Below are positions 1 to 9,883 of a stretch of DNA of 64,000 nt, piece after piece. This DNA is from Cohnella silvisoli. GTDB lineage: Bacteria > Bacillota > Bacilli > Paenibacillales > Paenibacillaceae. The position numbers and the translations under genes were made by a program. Location of the stretch: positions 330,578 to 394,577 of the forward strand of contig NZ_JAIOAP010000005.1 of assembly GCF_021190915.1 (NCBI RefSeq), written 5' to 3'. The stretch's first letter is position 1, and every line of letters starts with the position of its first letter. The notes beneath the pieces were generated by a model, which saw nothing but the letters and a program-made list of their open reading frames with translations, searched no databases and was not told the origin of the DNA.

Positions 1-3000
1 TGGATTCACTAGTGGTCTGCGTAAAGCCTGAATGTAGTGAAGTAATAAACTCATCTTTGACGGTATTGCGCATACTTCGATCCAGTACTGATAATGTCGA
101 AATAATCTTAACAACCTTATCTGGCACATTATCGTGTTCCAAACTTAAGTTTAGTGTTTTGACATACAACGCTGTTGATTGGGTTGAATTGTATTTCTTT
201 GCGTAGTCAACAATATTAACGAGAGTATCTATACTTGTTGCAGTGTCAAGTTTTTCGCTTAGAGCCGTAAATACATCATCAAACGAATGCTTAGTGAGCT
301 TAGCAAATACTTCTTTCAACACAGTAAACTCTTCCTCGATATCGAACAATGGCAACGCTTCATTCGAAACCTTATCAGCATCCTCGTAACCGTTAAAGCA
401 TTTTGCCATCACATCAATCAATAGGTTTCTATCTGTCGCGCTATTGTTAAGAGCGAATACAGTCAATTCTTTCATATCGGAGAAATAACTAAACGAATTT
501 TTGAGAGTTTGCAATACCATATTCGGATTTGCTGATTTCTCCAAATGCGATGTTAAGAACTTGCGATAAACAGTTCTTTCCGTAGCCCCCGTTGGACGCA
601 CATTGTCATTGTCCATTAGTATTTTAAGTGCTTGATCAAACTCACTGTCTGGGATATTCGTCGTAAGAAGCGGAAATACTTTAGCGAATCGTTCTTTTGA
701 TAAAACTCCAGTCAGTCTCTCAAACGCATATAAACATTTCGCACGTTGAGAAGGGAATAGATTTATGAGTTTATCAACGTAACCATCAATGAGTTGTTGT
801 TGAAGAAAACTTTTAATTGATCCAATAGCTTGTGCTACAAATTCAAAATATACATAATGACAATAGTAATTTTGATTATTGTTAGTTTGTGACAAGAGCG
901 TATTTACTGCAAGATTTTCAAAATTAGCTTTGTAACTATCGTCCGATGCAAGTACAGATATTACAGCCAACTCCCGTACATAATCTTCGCTTGCCCCATA
1001 CTGCGTTCTCGCGCCAAGCTGATTAAACAATTCGGCGCGGACATCCTCTGTAAGATAATTACTTATTTTCCCAAGAAGCTCATCGTTATTTTCATCCGTA
1101 AATACATCTATCACAAGCTTGCTAAGTGTTGCATTAATTTTAGGGAAGTAGCCGCTCTTTCCCAAGTAAACCAACACATCATCCATTAATGCTGAAGTCG
1201 CATAATTCTCGGTAAATTCCGTCATAGCCTCTGCATTCTCATCATCGACAATATATCTTAGCTTACTAAGCAATTTATGAATATTTTTAGAGTTTTTATC
1301 GTATTTGTGGACGATTAACTCATTAACAATGTCTGTTGATAGTGATTCGTCAAATTTTGAACATAGTTCCACACTAAACATATCATTCAGAATTTCTAAT
1401 AGCGGTGGTAGTTTGAACAATGGGATGACACAATTAATAATGGCGGAATAGTCTGCAATGCTTGTTAGCGTATTGAAACTCTTTTTTAGTGTTTCGACAA
1501 CATCAACTTTATAATCGTTTTCGTCTGTGATATGAGTGCACAGCTTGCTAAACCAATCGACTCCCCATAGCGTTGCGAACAAAGAACTATCTGAGTAGTC
1601 AAGCAGAGGAAGTATGGAATTGACAGATATTTTATCTTTGAGGCAACAAATATTAGTTGCATGTTTGATTAAATCTTGTGCATTGGATGATAGAAACCTG
1701 TACTCAGGAATGAATGTTTTTAATGCGTTAGTAATCACTTGCTCATTTACACTTTTCTCATCAGCAATTGCTGAGAGATATTTCTCTATTAATGCCATGC
1801 CGTATTCATCTCGCTCCGCTTGTTGAGCAACATATAGGACATTATCCGGCGACAAGGAAAGCGAAAATTCTGTAGCATCTGTATCAGACTCAATAGAACG
1901 TTCAATAAGTATGTTTGCAAGGGGAGTAGTATATACATCGTCTACGAAAGACACGATTGGATAGGCTGCTTGTAATGGTAATTCTGTAGCTGCACATTCT
2001 GAAATGTACGAGATTACCGCCTCAGCTATTTCTGGCTTTTCCCCGAGCATTGTTCTTAACGTTGATTCATTACCGCTTTCTAATGCGGCAATGGTTCTAC
2101 GTTGTTGTTCATCACCTGTTTTGATACTGATCGCATCTTGTGCCAAGTAGAGGAACGGTGCGATATTATCAACACTATATTTTGCTCTACTTATAAGGAA
2201 ATTGAGTAGCGGCTCGTATATGGGCAACACACTGTCAACGGTGTTCTTATTACCGTCTTTGATAAATCTATAATAACCTTGTAAATCTGCTGGAACATCT
2301 GTCTGTGCATTCTGATTTTGAACTATTTCCACAAAACGGGTGACATAAGAAAAATCTTTGAATAGCAAATCGTAAAAGTGATTGAAATCTGCTTGTAGAA
2401 CGGATAGTTTAGCAATTTGTTCAATACCGCGTTCTCCAGTCAAAAGTCCTTTTTCCACTCGCCCTGATTCCTCGCGTTCGCGTGCAATAAGATAGTTGTT
2501 CACAAACGCATTAATAAGTTTTTTAACTTGGCGTGGCGTTGTAACATCTGAGTGGATTAATATTCTGCTCACAAGTCGATCAAAGGTTTCTTCGGGGCAA
2601 TTGTCAGCAATAAAGTCAGGGATTTCCCGCTTGACAAGGTTCATCGTATATTGCTTTATATCATATTTTAAGAGTGGAGGTAGATAGACTTTAAACTGAA
2701 ATAGCTTATCCAGAATTAATTCACTTTCAATTACATCGCAATCTTCACCAAATTGCGTTTCACGTCGTTTTTCCAATGCACTTTTGATTATTTCATCGTC
2801 AAACGGAACAACAAACACACAATTTGGTAAGTTAACAAATGCTTTGATTGAATCCAGCGCTTCAACAATTTTATCAAGCCCTAACCGGTCAAGGTCATCT
2901 ATGACAGTTACGATTTTCAGGTCAGGATTGTTTTTGAGCTTGTCAGCAATCGAGTTTTCAAGAAACAACTCGTAATCGTCCGCTGTCTCTAGCGGAAAGT

Positions 3001-3664
3001 TGAATTCAAACTTTTTTGGTTCTTTTTTCCGGTACTCACTGTGCAATGCAGTTAACAAAGCAATCAAAACAGGCAACAGCAAAGTCGTAGAAATATTTTT
3101 GCCATAGCTTAAAATTACTTTCCACCAAAAAAGCGAATTAACGGTAACATTATTGGTATGAGCCTGAATTAGCTTGTAGCAAGTAAATCCGACAGCTGTA
3201 AACAATACTAGGCCCAATATAGGTAAACCATACTTACGAAACGTTTTCCCAACAGTCACCCACCATTTCGTTTTTACACCTACATTTGTAGGTGATACGG
3301 TATTATTAATCAGATCAGAAAATGTCCGTTGTATTTCGTGAAAACTTTTTAATTTCTCACCGCTTATACCTTGCCATAACTGCTTCAAGAATACACGTCG
3401 CAACGATTCTTTTTCATACTTCCAAGCGTTGATTTCTTGAAAAAGATAGGAGCCACCGCCTCGCAGCCGGTTTCTAACGAGGTTAATCAGCGAGGATTTA
3501 CCTAAGCCCCACTTCCCAATGATGGCAATATTGTACGGAGGCTCGTTTGAATCCAATATGCGTTCAATTACTTTCGATATATCCGAATAATTAAATAAGT
3601 CGTCATCAATTCCGTTTACGGAAGCATCCTTAATGAAGTACTTTTTCATTTTCAATTTCCCCAT
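1..3664 (-). CDS. Giant KAP-family P-loop NTPase, membrane-inserted (3' part outside window)
   Basis: The minus-strand frame is open from ATG 3664 to the window edge, about 1,221 codons with no stop. ATG 3664 is preceded by TAGGAG; an in-frame ATG lies at 3649. A Walker A motif, GKWGLGKSS, sits at residues 50-58 and a Walker B motif, VIDDLDR, at about 254-260. Two hydrophobic segments (about 147-167 and 192-212) lie between them. A pair of transmembrane helices inserted between Walker A and B is the hallmark of the KAP family (Kidins220/ARMS, PifA). After the NTPase, from about residue 450, come more than 700 residues of Leu/Ile-rich, probably helical, sequence with no motif I recognise. The gene is AT-richer than its neighbours, which suggests transfer. 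PifA of plasmid F excludes phage T7, so a defence role is possible but inferred. The C terminus, where an effector could lie, is not visible. Confidence 0.85.
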   Translation of the reverse strand, partial: MGKLKMKKYFIKDASVNGIDDDLFNYSDISKVIERILDSNEPPYNIAIIGKWGLGKSSLINLVRNRLRGGGSYLFQEINAWKYEKESLRRVFLKQLWQGISGEKLKSFHEIQRTFSDLINNTVSPTNVGVKTKWWVTVGKTFRKYGLPILGLVLFTAVGFTCYKLIQAHTNNVTVNSLFWWKVILSYGKNISTTLLLPVLIALLTALHSEYRKKEPKKFEFNFPLETADDYELFLENSIADKLKNNPDLKIVTVIDDLDRLGLDKIVEALDSIKAFVNLPNCVFVVPFDDEIIKSALEKRRETQFGEDCDVIESELILDKLFQFKVYLPPLLKYDIKQYTMNLVKREIPDFIADNCPEETFDRLVSRILIHSDVTTPRQVKKLINAFVNNYLIAREREESGRVEKGLLTGERGIEQIAKLSVLQADFNHFYDLLFKDFSYVTRFVEIVQNQNAQTDVPADLQGYYRFIKDGNKNTVDSVLPIYEPLLNFLISRAKYSVDNIAPFLYLAQDAISIKTGDEQQRRTIAALESGNESTLRTMLGEKPEIAEAVISYISECAATELPLQAAYPIVSFVDDVYTTPLANILIERSIESDTDATEFSLSLSPDNVLYVAQQAERDEYGMALIEKYLSAIADEKSVNEQVITNALKTFIPEYRFLSSNAQDLIKHATNICCLKDKISVNSILPLLDYSDSSLFATLWGVDWFSKLCTHITDENDYKVDVVETLKKSFNTLTSIADYSAIINCVIPLFKLPPLLEILNDMFSVELCSKFDESLSTDIVNELIVHKYDKNSKNIHKLLSKLRYIVDDENAEAMTEFTENYATSALMDDVLVYLGKSGYFPKINATLSKLVIDVFTDENNDELLGKISNYLTEDVRAELFNQLGARTQYGASEDYVRELAVISVLASDDSYKANFENLAVNTLLSQTNNNQNYYCHYVYFEFVAQAIGSIKSFLQQQLIDGYVDKLINLFPSQRAKCLYAFERLTGVLSKERFAKVFPLLTTNIPDSEFDQALKILMDNDNVRPTGATERTVYRKFLTSHLEKSANPNMVLQTLKNSFSYFSDMKELTVFALNNSATDRNLLIDVMAKCFNGYEDADKVSNEALPLFDIEEEFTVLKEVFAKLTKHSFDDVFTALSEKLDTATSIDTLVNIVDYAKKYNSTQSTALYVKTLNLSLEHDNVPDKVVKIISTLSVLDRSMRNTVKDEFITSLHSGFTQTTSES

Positions 3665-4220
3665 AATATGCTGCTCCTATTTTGTGTAATATGTTTTAAT
3701 TGAGGGGGATTTCAATCCAAAGTGTGATCGATTCTTTTCTTGTAATCACGTCCTTTGGTCTGAATGCACTGTCAATACTCATATTAACTCTCGTAGTAGT
3801 AACGCTTGCCGGTCAATGCATTGAGGAGTAAGTGTCGGATTATTGCTCTACTTAGATCTAATTCCAATTTATATTATAAGTTCGACTTAATTCCACATTA
3901 TTCCTTTTTATTTTCAAAATTGAAATTTGATCTTTTATTATAGTCCCATAAACCACACTCCAGCATTCTTGCTCAAATAGAACGGTCTGCTTGTAACAGA
4001 ACAACACACTCGTTGATCCTGTGTTGAATGGTTTTCTCGTTTCGTTATGTTGTTGATTCATATTCTGGGCCGGGATTGCTGCCACAAAATAGTGGGTATT
4101 TCTGGCCCTTTGTTTGTCTGTACAAGGCATTGAAGAGTATACGAGCGAGCATTCGGTATGACCCATTTTGTAAGTATTTTCAGAGACCGCTTGTTGACTC
4201 CGTGTTGACTCTGGATATAG
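3665..4220. other. AT-rich gap without a convincing gene
   Basis: No supported gene is seen. A 28-codon minus ORF at 3696-3782 (begins MSIDSAFRPKDV) stops 31 bases before the KAP start. It has no clear ribosome binding site and could be a tiny leader or the end of a lost gene. A 102-codon minus ORF at 3858-4166 also lacks a ribosome binding site and resembles nothing known. The base composition matches the KAP gene, so the acquired segment probably extends to about 4220. Confidence 0.4.
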
Positions 4221-4264
4221 AAAAATACAGAGCGATGGCGATCATTCCACCATGCTCTGTATTT
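4221..4264 (-). terminator. Rho-independent terminator of the rhodanese/MFS unit
   Basis: Arms AAATACAGAGC (4223-4233) and GCTCTGTATTT (4254-4264) pair, with inner GATGG/CCAT pairing. On the minus strand the stem is followed by a run of T. It lies 30 bases after the sulfurtransferase stop. Confidence 0.75.
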
Positions 4265-4294
4265 AAGATCTACACACTGCTATTCATCTTTCCG

Positions 4295-5134
4295 CTATTC
4301 CTCATCCCCCACCGCCACCGGATTCTCCTCATAACTAATCCAATCGCTCCAACTCCCCGCGTACAGCTTCACGCGGGTAAACCCCGCTTCCCGCAACGCC
4401 AACACGTTGGGCGTTGCCGTAACCCCCGAGCCGCAGTATACGATGATCTCATCGTCCTGCGACAAGTCCGCGAACCGCTCGCGCTGCTCGTTCGCGTCTT
4501 TCCACGTGCCGTCGGCCCTCCGGCCCTCGGCCCAGAACAAGTTCCTCGCGCCCGGAATATGTCCGGCCACCGAATCAATTGGCTCCACCTCACCGCGGTA
4601 GCGCGGGCCGTCGCGTGAATCCACCAACACGACGCCCGGCTTCCCGAGCTTCGCCTTTACTTCCTCCATATCCGCGAGCATCTCCCGACGCGGATGCGGA
4701 ACGAACGTCTTCGGAAAAATGACCTTCCGCTCCGAAGACACAGGCAAACCCGCCTTCTGCCATGCGGAGAATCCTTCCTCCATCACGTAAACCGCTTCAT
4801 GTCCTAAATAGCTCAGCATCCACCACAATCTTGAAGCCATGGCTCCGCCTTGGTCGTCATAGGCCACAATCCTAAACTCAGTTCCGATGCCCGCTTCGCC
4901 AAGCCGTTTCGCAAGCTTAGCCACATCCGGCAACGGATGCCGCCCTCCGTGCTTGCCGACAGGCGCGGACAGGTCGTGTTCCAAGTCTAAATACACAGCA
5001 CCCGGGATATGAGCTTCTTCATAAGCATTACGCCCATCGTCCGGCTTTCCTAGTTGGAACCTGCAATCCACGATAAGCAAGTCCGGTTCATATAGACGGG
5101 CTAGCAACCATTTTACGGGGACAATATGCTGCAT
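4295..5134 (-). CDS. Tandem-domain rhodanese (sulfurtransferase)
   Basis: The protein has 279 residues and two rhodanese modules, the usual length of thiosulfate/3-mercaptopyruvate sulfurtransferases. The N-terminal, non-catalytic module begins with a DCRF-type motif and contains HIPGAVYLDLE. The C-terminal module has LVDSRDG, HIPGARN and the active loop CGSGVTA with Cys234. That cysteine accepts sulfane sulfur as a persulfide. The CGSGVT loop is typical of this two-domain family, but thiosulfate and mercaptopyruvate cannot be told apart from sequence alone. The start has AAAGGTGG upstream. The gene follows the MFS gene by 39 bases and is probably co-transcribed with it, then ends at the 4221-4264 hairpin. 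Confidence 0.9.
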   Translation of the reverse strand: MQHIVPVKWLLARLYEPDLLIVDCRFQLGKPDDGRNAYEEAHIPGAVYLDLEHDLSAPVGKHGGRHPLPDVAKLAKRLGEAGIGTEFRIVAYDDQGGAMASRLWWMLSYLGHEAVYVMEEGFSAWQKAGLPVSSERKVIFPKTFVPHPRREMLADMEEVKAKLGKPGVVLVDSRDGPRYRGEVEPIDSVAGHIPGARNLFWAEGRRADGTWKDANEQRERFADLSQDDEIIVYCGSGVTATPNVLALREAGFTRVKLYAGSWSDWISYEENPVAVGDEE

Positions 5135-5173
5135 AATTGGGTAACCACCTTTACTAAAATTATTTCCCTGAAA

Positions 5174-6364
5174 TTATACAGAGGCCTCCGCAGCCCGCTG
5201 CACCGGCTTAGCCGCCAGCAGAGCCCAGATGATAATCCCAAGCATGCCTACCGCAATGGCGGCAAACAACCAACGAGTCGCATCCGTACCGTTTTCGTCC
5301 AGAAACCAGCCCGTCAATCTTGGCATTAACGCCCCGCCAATTCCTCCGAAAGCCATTAATAAGCTCGTCGTTCGCTCCGTCATGCCAGGGGCCATCCGGT
5401 TGGTGAATACGAGCGCAATGGCAAACATCCCCGACATTGCAAGCCCCGCGCAGAAAGTCAGTACGAATGTTGCCCATACGCTTTCCAGTCCACCCATTAG
5501 AATGAACAACACAGCCGCAGCGATACAGGTAACCAGCAAATAAGTACCTCCGCCCCAGCGGTCTGCCGCCTGACCGGATACGATTCTCCCAAGCACGATA
5601 GCTCCCCAGAAAATACTAAGCGACAAAGAAGCGGTTGAATCCGAAAGACCGTTATTAATGACAAGCAATGATGGCAAATAATGCGTGAAACTCATCTCTA
5701 ATCCGACGTAAAAAGCGAAAAACAACGAACAAGCCGCAAGAACGATCCTAACCCGCCAACGGTTGTTCGTATTCGGAGATAATCTGGCAGCCTCATCTGC
5801 CGCATGCCCGCCCGGGCGGTCTAATATTTTCGGCCACATTAGGGTCCACATAACCAGCGTAATCGCCGCAATCACTCCAACGACTATAAAAGCTGCTACC
5901 CAGTGCCCGCTGGAAATTAACGCCGAGCCCGCGAACGGCATGAGCAACGCCCCAACCCCGAAGAACACTTCAACCCTGGTCATCGCAACGTTGGCATTCC
6001 CTACCGCGGATCCAATAATGAAAGAACCGACGACCGCTTCCGTCGTGCCGAAGCCAAAACCGGCAAAAGGCCCTACGGCAAGCATAACTTCCCATCCTGG
6101 CTGGAAGGAATAAATCGTTTGCGTAATGACCATTAGGGCAAGCACGGACAGCAATAACATCTTTTTCCCTATTCGCCCGATGAGCCAAGGCGCCAGCATG
6201 ATGCCGACCATCCCGCCCAGAAATTGGTTCATGACCAACTGACCGCCATCGCCGTACTGTACGCCATATGCGTCAACCATCGGTTCCATGATCGTACCGA
6301 CGACCAATTGCCCAAGCCCGACTGCTAAATATGCTACACAACCCAAGAAGACTAGCCGAGCCAT
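5174..6364 (-). CDS. MFS transporter
   Basis: The protein has 396 residues and about 12 hydrophobic segments, with the short basic loop GRIGKK between TM2 and TM3 and a second half starting near TNNRWRVRIVL, as in the major facilitator superfamily. The substrate is unknown. Overall the spacing resembles sugar/drug:proton MFS carriers. I chose ATG 6364 (MARLVF) because GGGGATAGGA lies just upstream; the frame is open to ATG 6388 without a better site. It is first in a two-gene unit with the sulfurtransferase. Confidence 0.85.
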   Translation of the reverse strand: MARLVFLGCVAYLAVGLGQLVVGTIMEPMVDAYGVQYGDGGQLVMNQFLGGMVGIMLAPWLIGRIGKKMLLLSVLALMVITQTIYSFQPGWEVMLAVGPFAGFGFGTTEAVVGSFIIGSAVGNANVAMTRVEVFFGVGALLMPFAGSALISSGHWVAAFIVVGVIAAITLVMWTLMWPKILDRPGGHAADEAARLSPNTNNRWRVRIVLAACSLFFAFYVGLEMSFTHYLPSLLVINNGLSDSTASLSLSIFWGAIVLGRIVSGQAADRWGGGTYLLVTCIAAAVLFILMGGLESVWATFVLTFCAGLAMSGMFAIALVFTNRMAPGMTERTTSLLMAFGGIGGALMPRLTGWFLDENGTDATRWLFAAIAVGMLGIIIWALLAAKPVQRAAEASV

Positions 6365-6428
6365 TATTCCTATCCCCTTCATGCACATGAATTTGCTACT
6401 TCCTTACTATACCATGTTGGGGAAATAG

Positions 6429-6470
6429 GAAGAAGAATGCCGAACCCCTGAAGGCTCGGCATTCTTCTTC
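6429..6470. terminator. Bidirectional-looking hairpin
   Basis: Perfect 15-base arms (6429-6443 and 6456-6470) enclose a 12-base loop. The hairpin lies directly after the DUF975 gene and before the MFS start. The T-tract is weak on both sides. Confidence 0.6.
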
Positions 6471-6480
6471 ATTTCATTCC

Positions 6481-7113
6481 TTAAATCGTAACGCCGCCAT
6501 ACGGGTTAGGTGGAGGAGGAACCGATGTCGAACGATTAATGAGTCCATCATGGAAGTGCCCTAGCGCGGTGTAGAAATAAGGAGCTAACCATAAGAATCC
6601 GATGCCGAAAGTAATCGCGCACAGAAGGAACCACCCGATGAAAGTAAGCACAAGCACGAACAGTCTTCCTTTGTGCCCGACCATCAACGCCTTGCTGCGA
6701 TTAATCGCTTCAAACGCCCCGATTCCCGGATTGTCTCTTAGTATGTAATACGCTTGGGAATAACGGAAAGCCGCAATGATTCCTGGTATGACTAACAACA
6801 GCGTCCACAAGATGGTGAAGATAGCTATTAGCAAACTCAGGATGAATGTTTGTACGAATTTTTCGAAGCCGCTAAAGAGAGTTTCCGTCGAAGGGTTCTC
6901 GCCGCGTGATAGCATCAAATAGTACGATAGAAGTCCGTAAGTCAAAGCGCCCGATACCAGAAAGCTCGCAAGCCAACCAATAAACGGAATGAGTGAGAAG
7001 CTTCCAAGTGCGAGTGTAATAACATAATACAGTAAGAAATGCAGTACCGCGGGCGTCCAGTTACCCGATAGGCTTGCTCTTGCTTTCGCGCGAATCTCAG
7101 CACTTGTAAGCAC
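6481..7113 (-). CDS. DUF975 family integral membrane protein
   Basis: The protein has about 210 residues. It starts with a soluble helix (LTSAEIRAKARASLSGNW) typical of DUF975, followed by about five or six hydrophobic segments and a proline-rich tail (VPPPPNPYGG). The motif RYSQAYYILRDNPGIGAFEAINRSKALM is split over the middle loop and is characteristic of the family. Its function is unknown. GTG 7113 is preferred, with AAAGGTGG at the right distance; an upstream TTG/ATG frame reaches 7155 but lacks a site. Confidence 0.8.
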   Translation of the reverse strand: MLTSAEIRAKARASLSGNWTPAVLHFLLYYVITLALGSFSLIPFIGWLASFLVSGALTYGLLSYYLMLSRGENPSTETLFSGFEKFVQTFILSLLIAIFTILWTLLLVIPGIIAAFRYSQAYYILRDNPGIGAFEAINRSKALMVGHKGRLFVLVLTFIGWFLLCAITFGIGFLWLAPYFYTALGHFHDGLINRSTSVPPPPNPYGGVTI

Positions 7114-7342
7114 TTGTTTAATTCCACCTTTGTAAGTAGTGAACAGCAAATACAATACATGAATACAGAGTCATTTTACCTAAAAAGTCTATTTCTTACA
7201 ATAAACAATTCGACATAATCTGCAAAATTTACTGCATGCCTTCCCTACGCAATGATATCGCCATATCTCCCCATCCATTATAATAGGAACAGTTAAGATT
7301 TATGTACGGAGAGGATCGGTTGTCATAAAAAAGAAACCCCTT

Positions 7343-7821
7343 TTGATATTGGATGCCTTGACTGAGGGAGATGGGCGAGAAATCTGCGAATGGCGCTACC
7401 CCGCGCCTTACGATCTGTATCGGTGGCCTTCATGGGAGACGATGGTCAAACAGGGCCGAGAGTTCGGCGATCCCCAAATCCGTCAGGTCCAATATTTAGC
7501 CGTTCGAACCAAACGGGAGTTTGAATTAGAGCAACTCGTCGGGTATGTACAGTTTTTTCAGATGGACCGCACGCTGCGGATCGGGATGGGCTTGCGCCCG
7601 GATTGCTGCGATCGGGATGGGGCGCCGCTCTGACGGGATTAGCCGTTCGTGAGGCTGCCCGCAGATTGCCCGGTGCCGAGATTGATCTTGAGGTAGAGAA
7701 ATGGAACAAACGCGCCATACGGGTGTACGAGAAAGCTGGGTTTGTCATTACGGACGAATATGAGCGCAGAGCTTCGCACGGAACCGTCAGCGTGTTCTGC
7801 ATGGTGTGGCATAACCAGTGA
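7343..7821 (+). pseudogene. GNAT acetyltransferase, broken by a frameshift
   Basis: Two overlapping frames make one GNAT fold. 7343-7633 encodes the N-terminal half, with VGYVQFFQ and RIGMGLRPD, where the acetyl-CoA loop begins. 7603-7821 encodes the C-terminal half, with SGWGAALTGLAVREAARR, WNKRAIRVYEKAGF and a final strand. The switch needed is near 7600-7620, inside the CoA-binding loop. The start is also unclear: GGAGAGG at about 7308 has no ATG/GTG/TTG in frame at normal distance. It is either a pseudogene or a sequencing error. Confidence 0.7.
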
Positions 7822-7923
7822 ACGCCTTTCATACAACTATAGTAAACAACTAAGAATTAGCTGCACTGTTAGGCAGTTTTACCAGAAAAGGGTGTGCAAC
7901 CCCAATAAGGAGGCTGTTTCTGA

Positions 7924-8127
7924 ATGAAGGCGCTAAACGTCATTAGCCTAATTCTCATTATCCTCGGTGGTTTGAACTGGCTCTCGGTCGGCTTGTTCGA
8001 GTACGACGTCGTCAGTGAAATCTTCGGGGCGGCGGACGATGTCGGTTCGCGAATCGTGTACACGATCGTTGGCCTCGCCGCGCTCTACGCACTTGCGCTT
8101 TTCCCCAAAGTATCAAGAGACGATTAA
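7924..8127 (+). CDS. DUF378 small membrane protein
   Basis: The protein has 67 residues with two transmembrane segments (about 5-23 and 44-62). It carries the LILIILGGLNWLSVGLF signature of DUF378 (YuzA-like). AAGGAGG at about 7908 sets the start. Its role is unknown. A strong terminator follows. Confidence 0.88.
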   Translation: MKALNVISLILIILGGLNWLSVGLFEYDVVSEIFGAADDVGSRIVYTIVGLAALYALALFPKVSRDD

Positions 8128-8141
8128 AACGATGACTCGAT

Positions 8142-8209
8142 GACTGCTAGACCCTCCCGGGCGATATGCTCGCTTCCGGGAGGGTCTAGCAGTCTTTTTT
8201 TCTTTTTCA
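8142..8209 (+). terminator. Strong rho-independent terminator
   Basis: Nineteen-base perfect arms (8142-8160 and 8176-8194) are followed by a T-rich run (8195-8209). It ends the DUF378 transcript. Confidence 0.93.
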
Positions 8210-8314
8210 CGATTGCTTAAGCTTTCGATTAACTTAGAGTTATTTACATAAGTTTAGTTGCGGGAAGTTTGTCCAATACTGGATCATAACACCGTTGCGA
8301 GAGAAGGAGCATTC

Positions 8315-9853
8315 ATGGATAACCCTAATACGTCCTTCCAAACGTTATTCGATAACCTTGAACAAAATCTTCGGCAGATCAAGCAAACACTTGGAAACAG
8401 CGGCGACATCGTGATTAGGACTATCCCGTTAAGCCGGCATGGAAAGCGGATGATCACGCTTATCTACATCGACGGGATGGCAGATAAAAAATTAGTTAAC
8501 GATTTCATCGTGGAATCGCTGATGTCAAATTCCAATTCCGCCGAAGACAAAGATGATCTCGATAAAAACGGCTTCGAGGATGATGTGCAAAGCCTTAAGA
8601 ACAGCGTTCTTGCATTGGGCAGCATAAATGATCTGACCGATTTTGAAGCGGTGTATAACGCCGTACTTTCCGGAGATACGGTTATTCTGATCGATGGCTA
8701 TACAGCGGGAATGTCCGCCGATACCAAAGGCTGGAAGGATCGCGGCGTTACGGAGCCGGCTTCGGAAAATGTCGTGCGCGGGCCGCGGGAAGGCTTCTCG
8801 GAATCGATCGGCATCAATATTGCTTTGATCCGCCGCAAGATTAAAAGTCCGGATTTACGAATGGATAAGAAACAAATCGGCCGAGTGACCCGCACGGAAA
8901 TCGGCATTATGTATGTCAAGAGCATCGCGAACGACAAGATTGTTAAAGAAGTGCATGCCCGGTTGGACCGCATCGATATCGACGGAATTCTGGAAAGCGG
9001 GTATATCGAGGAATTGATACAGGATTCAAACTTCACTCCTTTTCCTACCGTCTTCAACACCGAGCGGCCGGATGTGGTTGCCGCCGAGCTTCTGGAAGGC
9101 AAAGTCGCCATACTTGTAGACGGAACCCCGTATACGCTTATCGTCCCCGCGCCGTTCATTTCTTTCCTCCATGCTGCGGAAGATTATTATCAGCGCGCGG
9201 ACATCAGCAGCTTCATCCGGATTCTTCGTTTCATGGGGATTTTTATCTCTCTGTTGGGTCCGTCGCTTTATATCGCCATAACCAACTTTCATCAGGAATT
9301 GTTGCCGACTCAGCTGCTGATCGGACTAGCGGCGCAGCGTGAAGATATACCTTTCCCCGCCTTCATCGAGGCGTTCATCATGGAAGCAACCTTTGAAATT
9401 TTGCGCGAAGCGGGAGTTCGTATGCCAAAGTACATCGGTGCGGCTGTCTCCATTGTCGGCACGCTGGTTATCGGGTCAGCCGCCGTCGAAGCCGGAGTCG
9501 TTTCCGCGGTTATGGTAATCGTCGTATCGCTTACTGCGATTTCCAGCTTCGTTATTCCCGCCTATAATGTAGCCATCGCGTTTCGCATGCTTAGATTCCC
9601 CATGATGGGATTAGCCGCTTCCTTTGGATTATTCGGAATTATGTTTGGGATTATCCTCCTTATCCTGCATTTGTGCAGCCTGCGTACGTTCGGGGTACCG
9701 TATATGTCACCGTTTGCCCCTCTTACCCCTGCCGATCAGAAGGATACGTTGGTTCGATTTCCCCATTGGTTAATGCGAACACGTCCCCGACTCGCGAATC
9801 AGAAAAATGTGAACCGTTTGAATCCCGCGCCTTCCCGGAAATCCAGGGAGTAA
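8315..9853 (+). CDS. Spore germination receptor A subunit (GerA/GerKA family)
   Basis: The protein has 512 residues. A long soluble N-terminal region (about 1-290) contains VILIDGY, EPASENVVRGPREGF and ALIRRKIK, the conserved core of GerA-type A subunits. It is followed by hydrophobic segments with FHQELLPTQLLIGLAAQRE and MPKYIGAAVSIVGTLVIG. A subunits sit in the inner spore membrane and sense germinants together with the B and C subunits. ATG 8315 has AGAAGGAG upstream; a longer frame to 8258 is less likely. It is the first gene of an A-C-D-B type operon. Confidence 0.93.
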   Translation: MDNPNTSFQTLFDNLEQNLRQIKQTLGNSGDIVIRTIPLSRHGKRMITLIYIDGMADKKLVNDFIVESLMSNSNSAEDKDDLDKNGFEDDVQSLKNSVLALGSINDLTDFEAVYNAVLSGDTVILIDGYTAGMSADTKGWKDRGVTEPASENVVRGPREGFSESIGINIALIRRKIKSPDLRMDKKQIGRVTRTEIGIMYVKSIANDKIVKEVHARLDRIDIDGILESGYIEELIQDSNFTPFPTVFNTERPDVVAAELLEGKVAILVDGTPYTLIVPAPFISFLHAAEDYYQRADISSFIRILRFMGIFISLLGPSLYIAITNFHQELLPTQLLIGLAAQREDIPFPAFIEAFIMEATFEILREAGVRMPKYIGAAVSIVGTLVIGSAAVEAGVVSAVMVIVVSLTAISSFVIPAYNVAIAFRMLRFPMMGLAASFGLFGIMFGIILLILHLCSLRTFGVPYMSPFAPLTPADQKDTLVRFPHWLMRTRPRLANQKNVNRLNPAPSRKSRE

Positions 9854-9883
9854 ACTCGTGACATTCCTATGGAGGGGCGAATC

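Noticed and set aside
3858..4166. A 102-codon minus-strand ORF
   Set aside because: It has no ribosome binding site, no recognisable domain and odd composition, and lies in an AT-rich gap.
4028..4618. A 196-codon plus-strand ORF over the rhodanese gene
   Set aside because: Half of it is antisense to the clearly coding sulfurtransferase; its protein has no family features.
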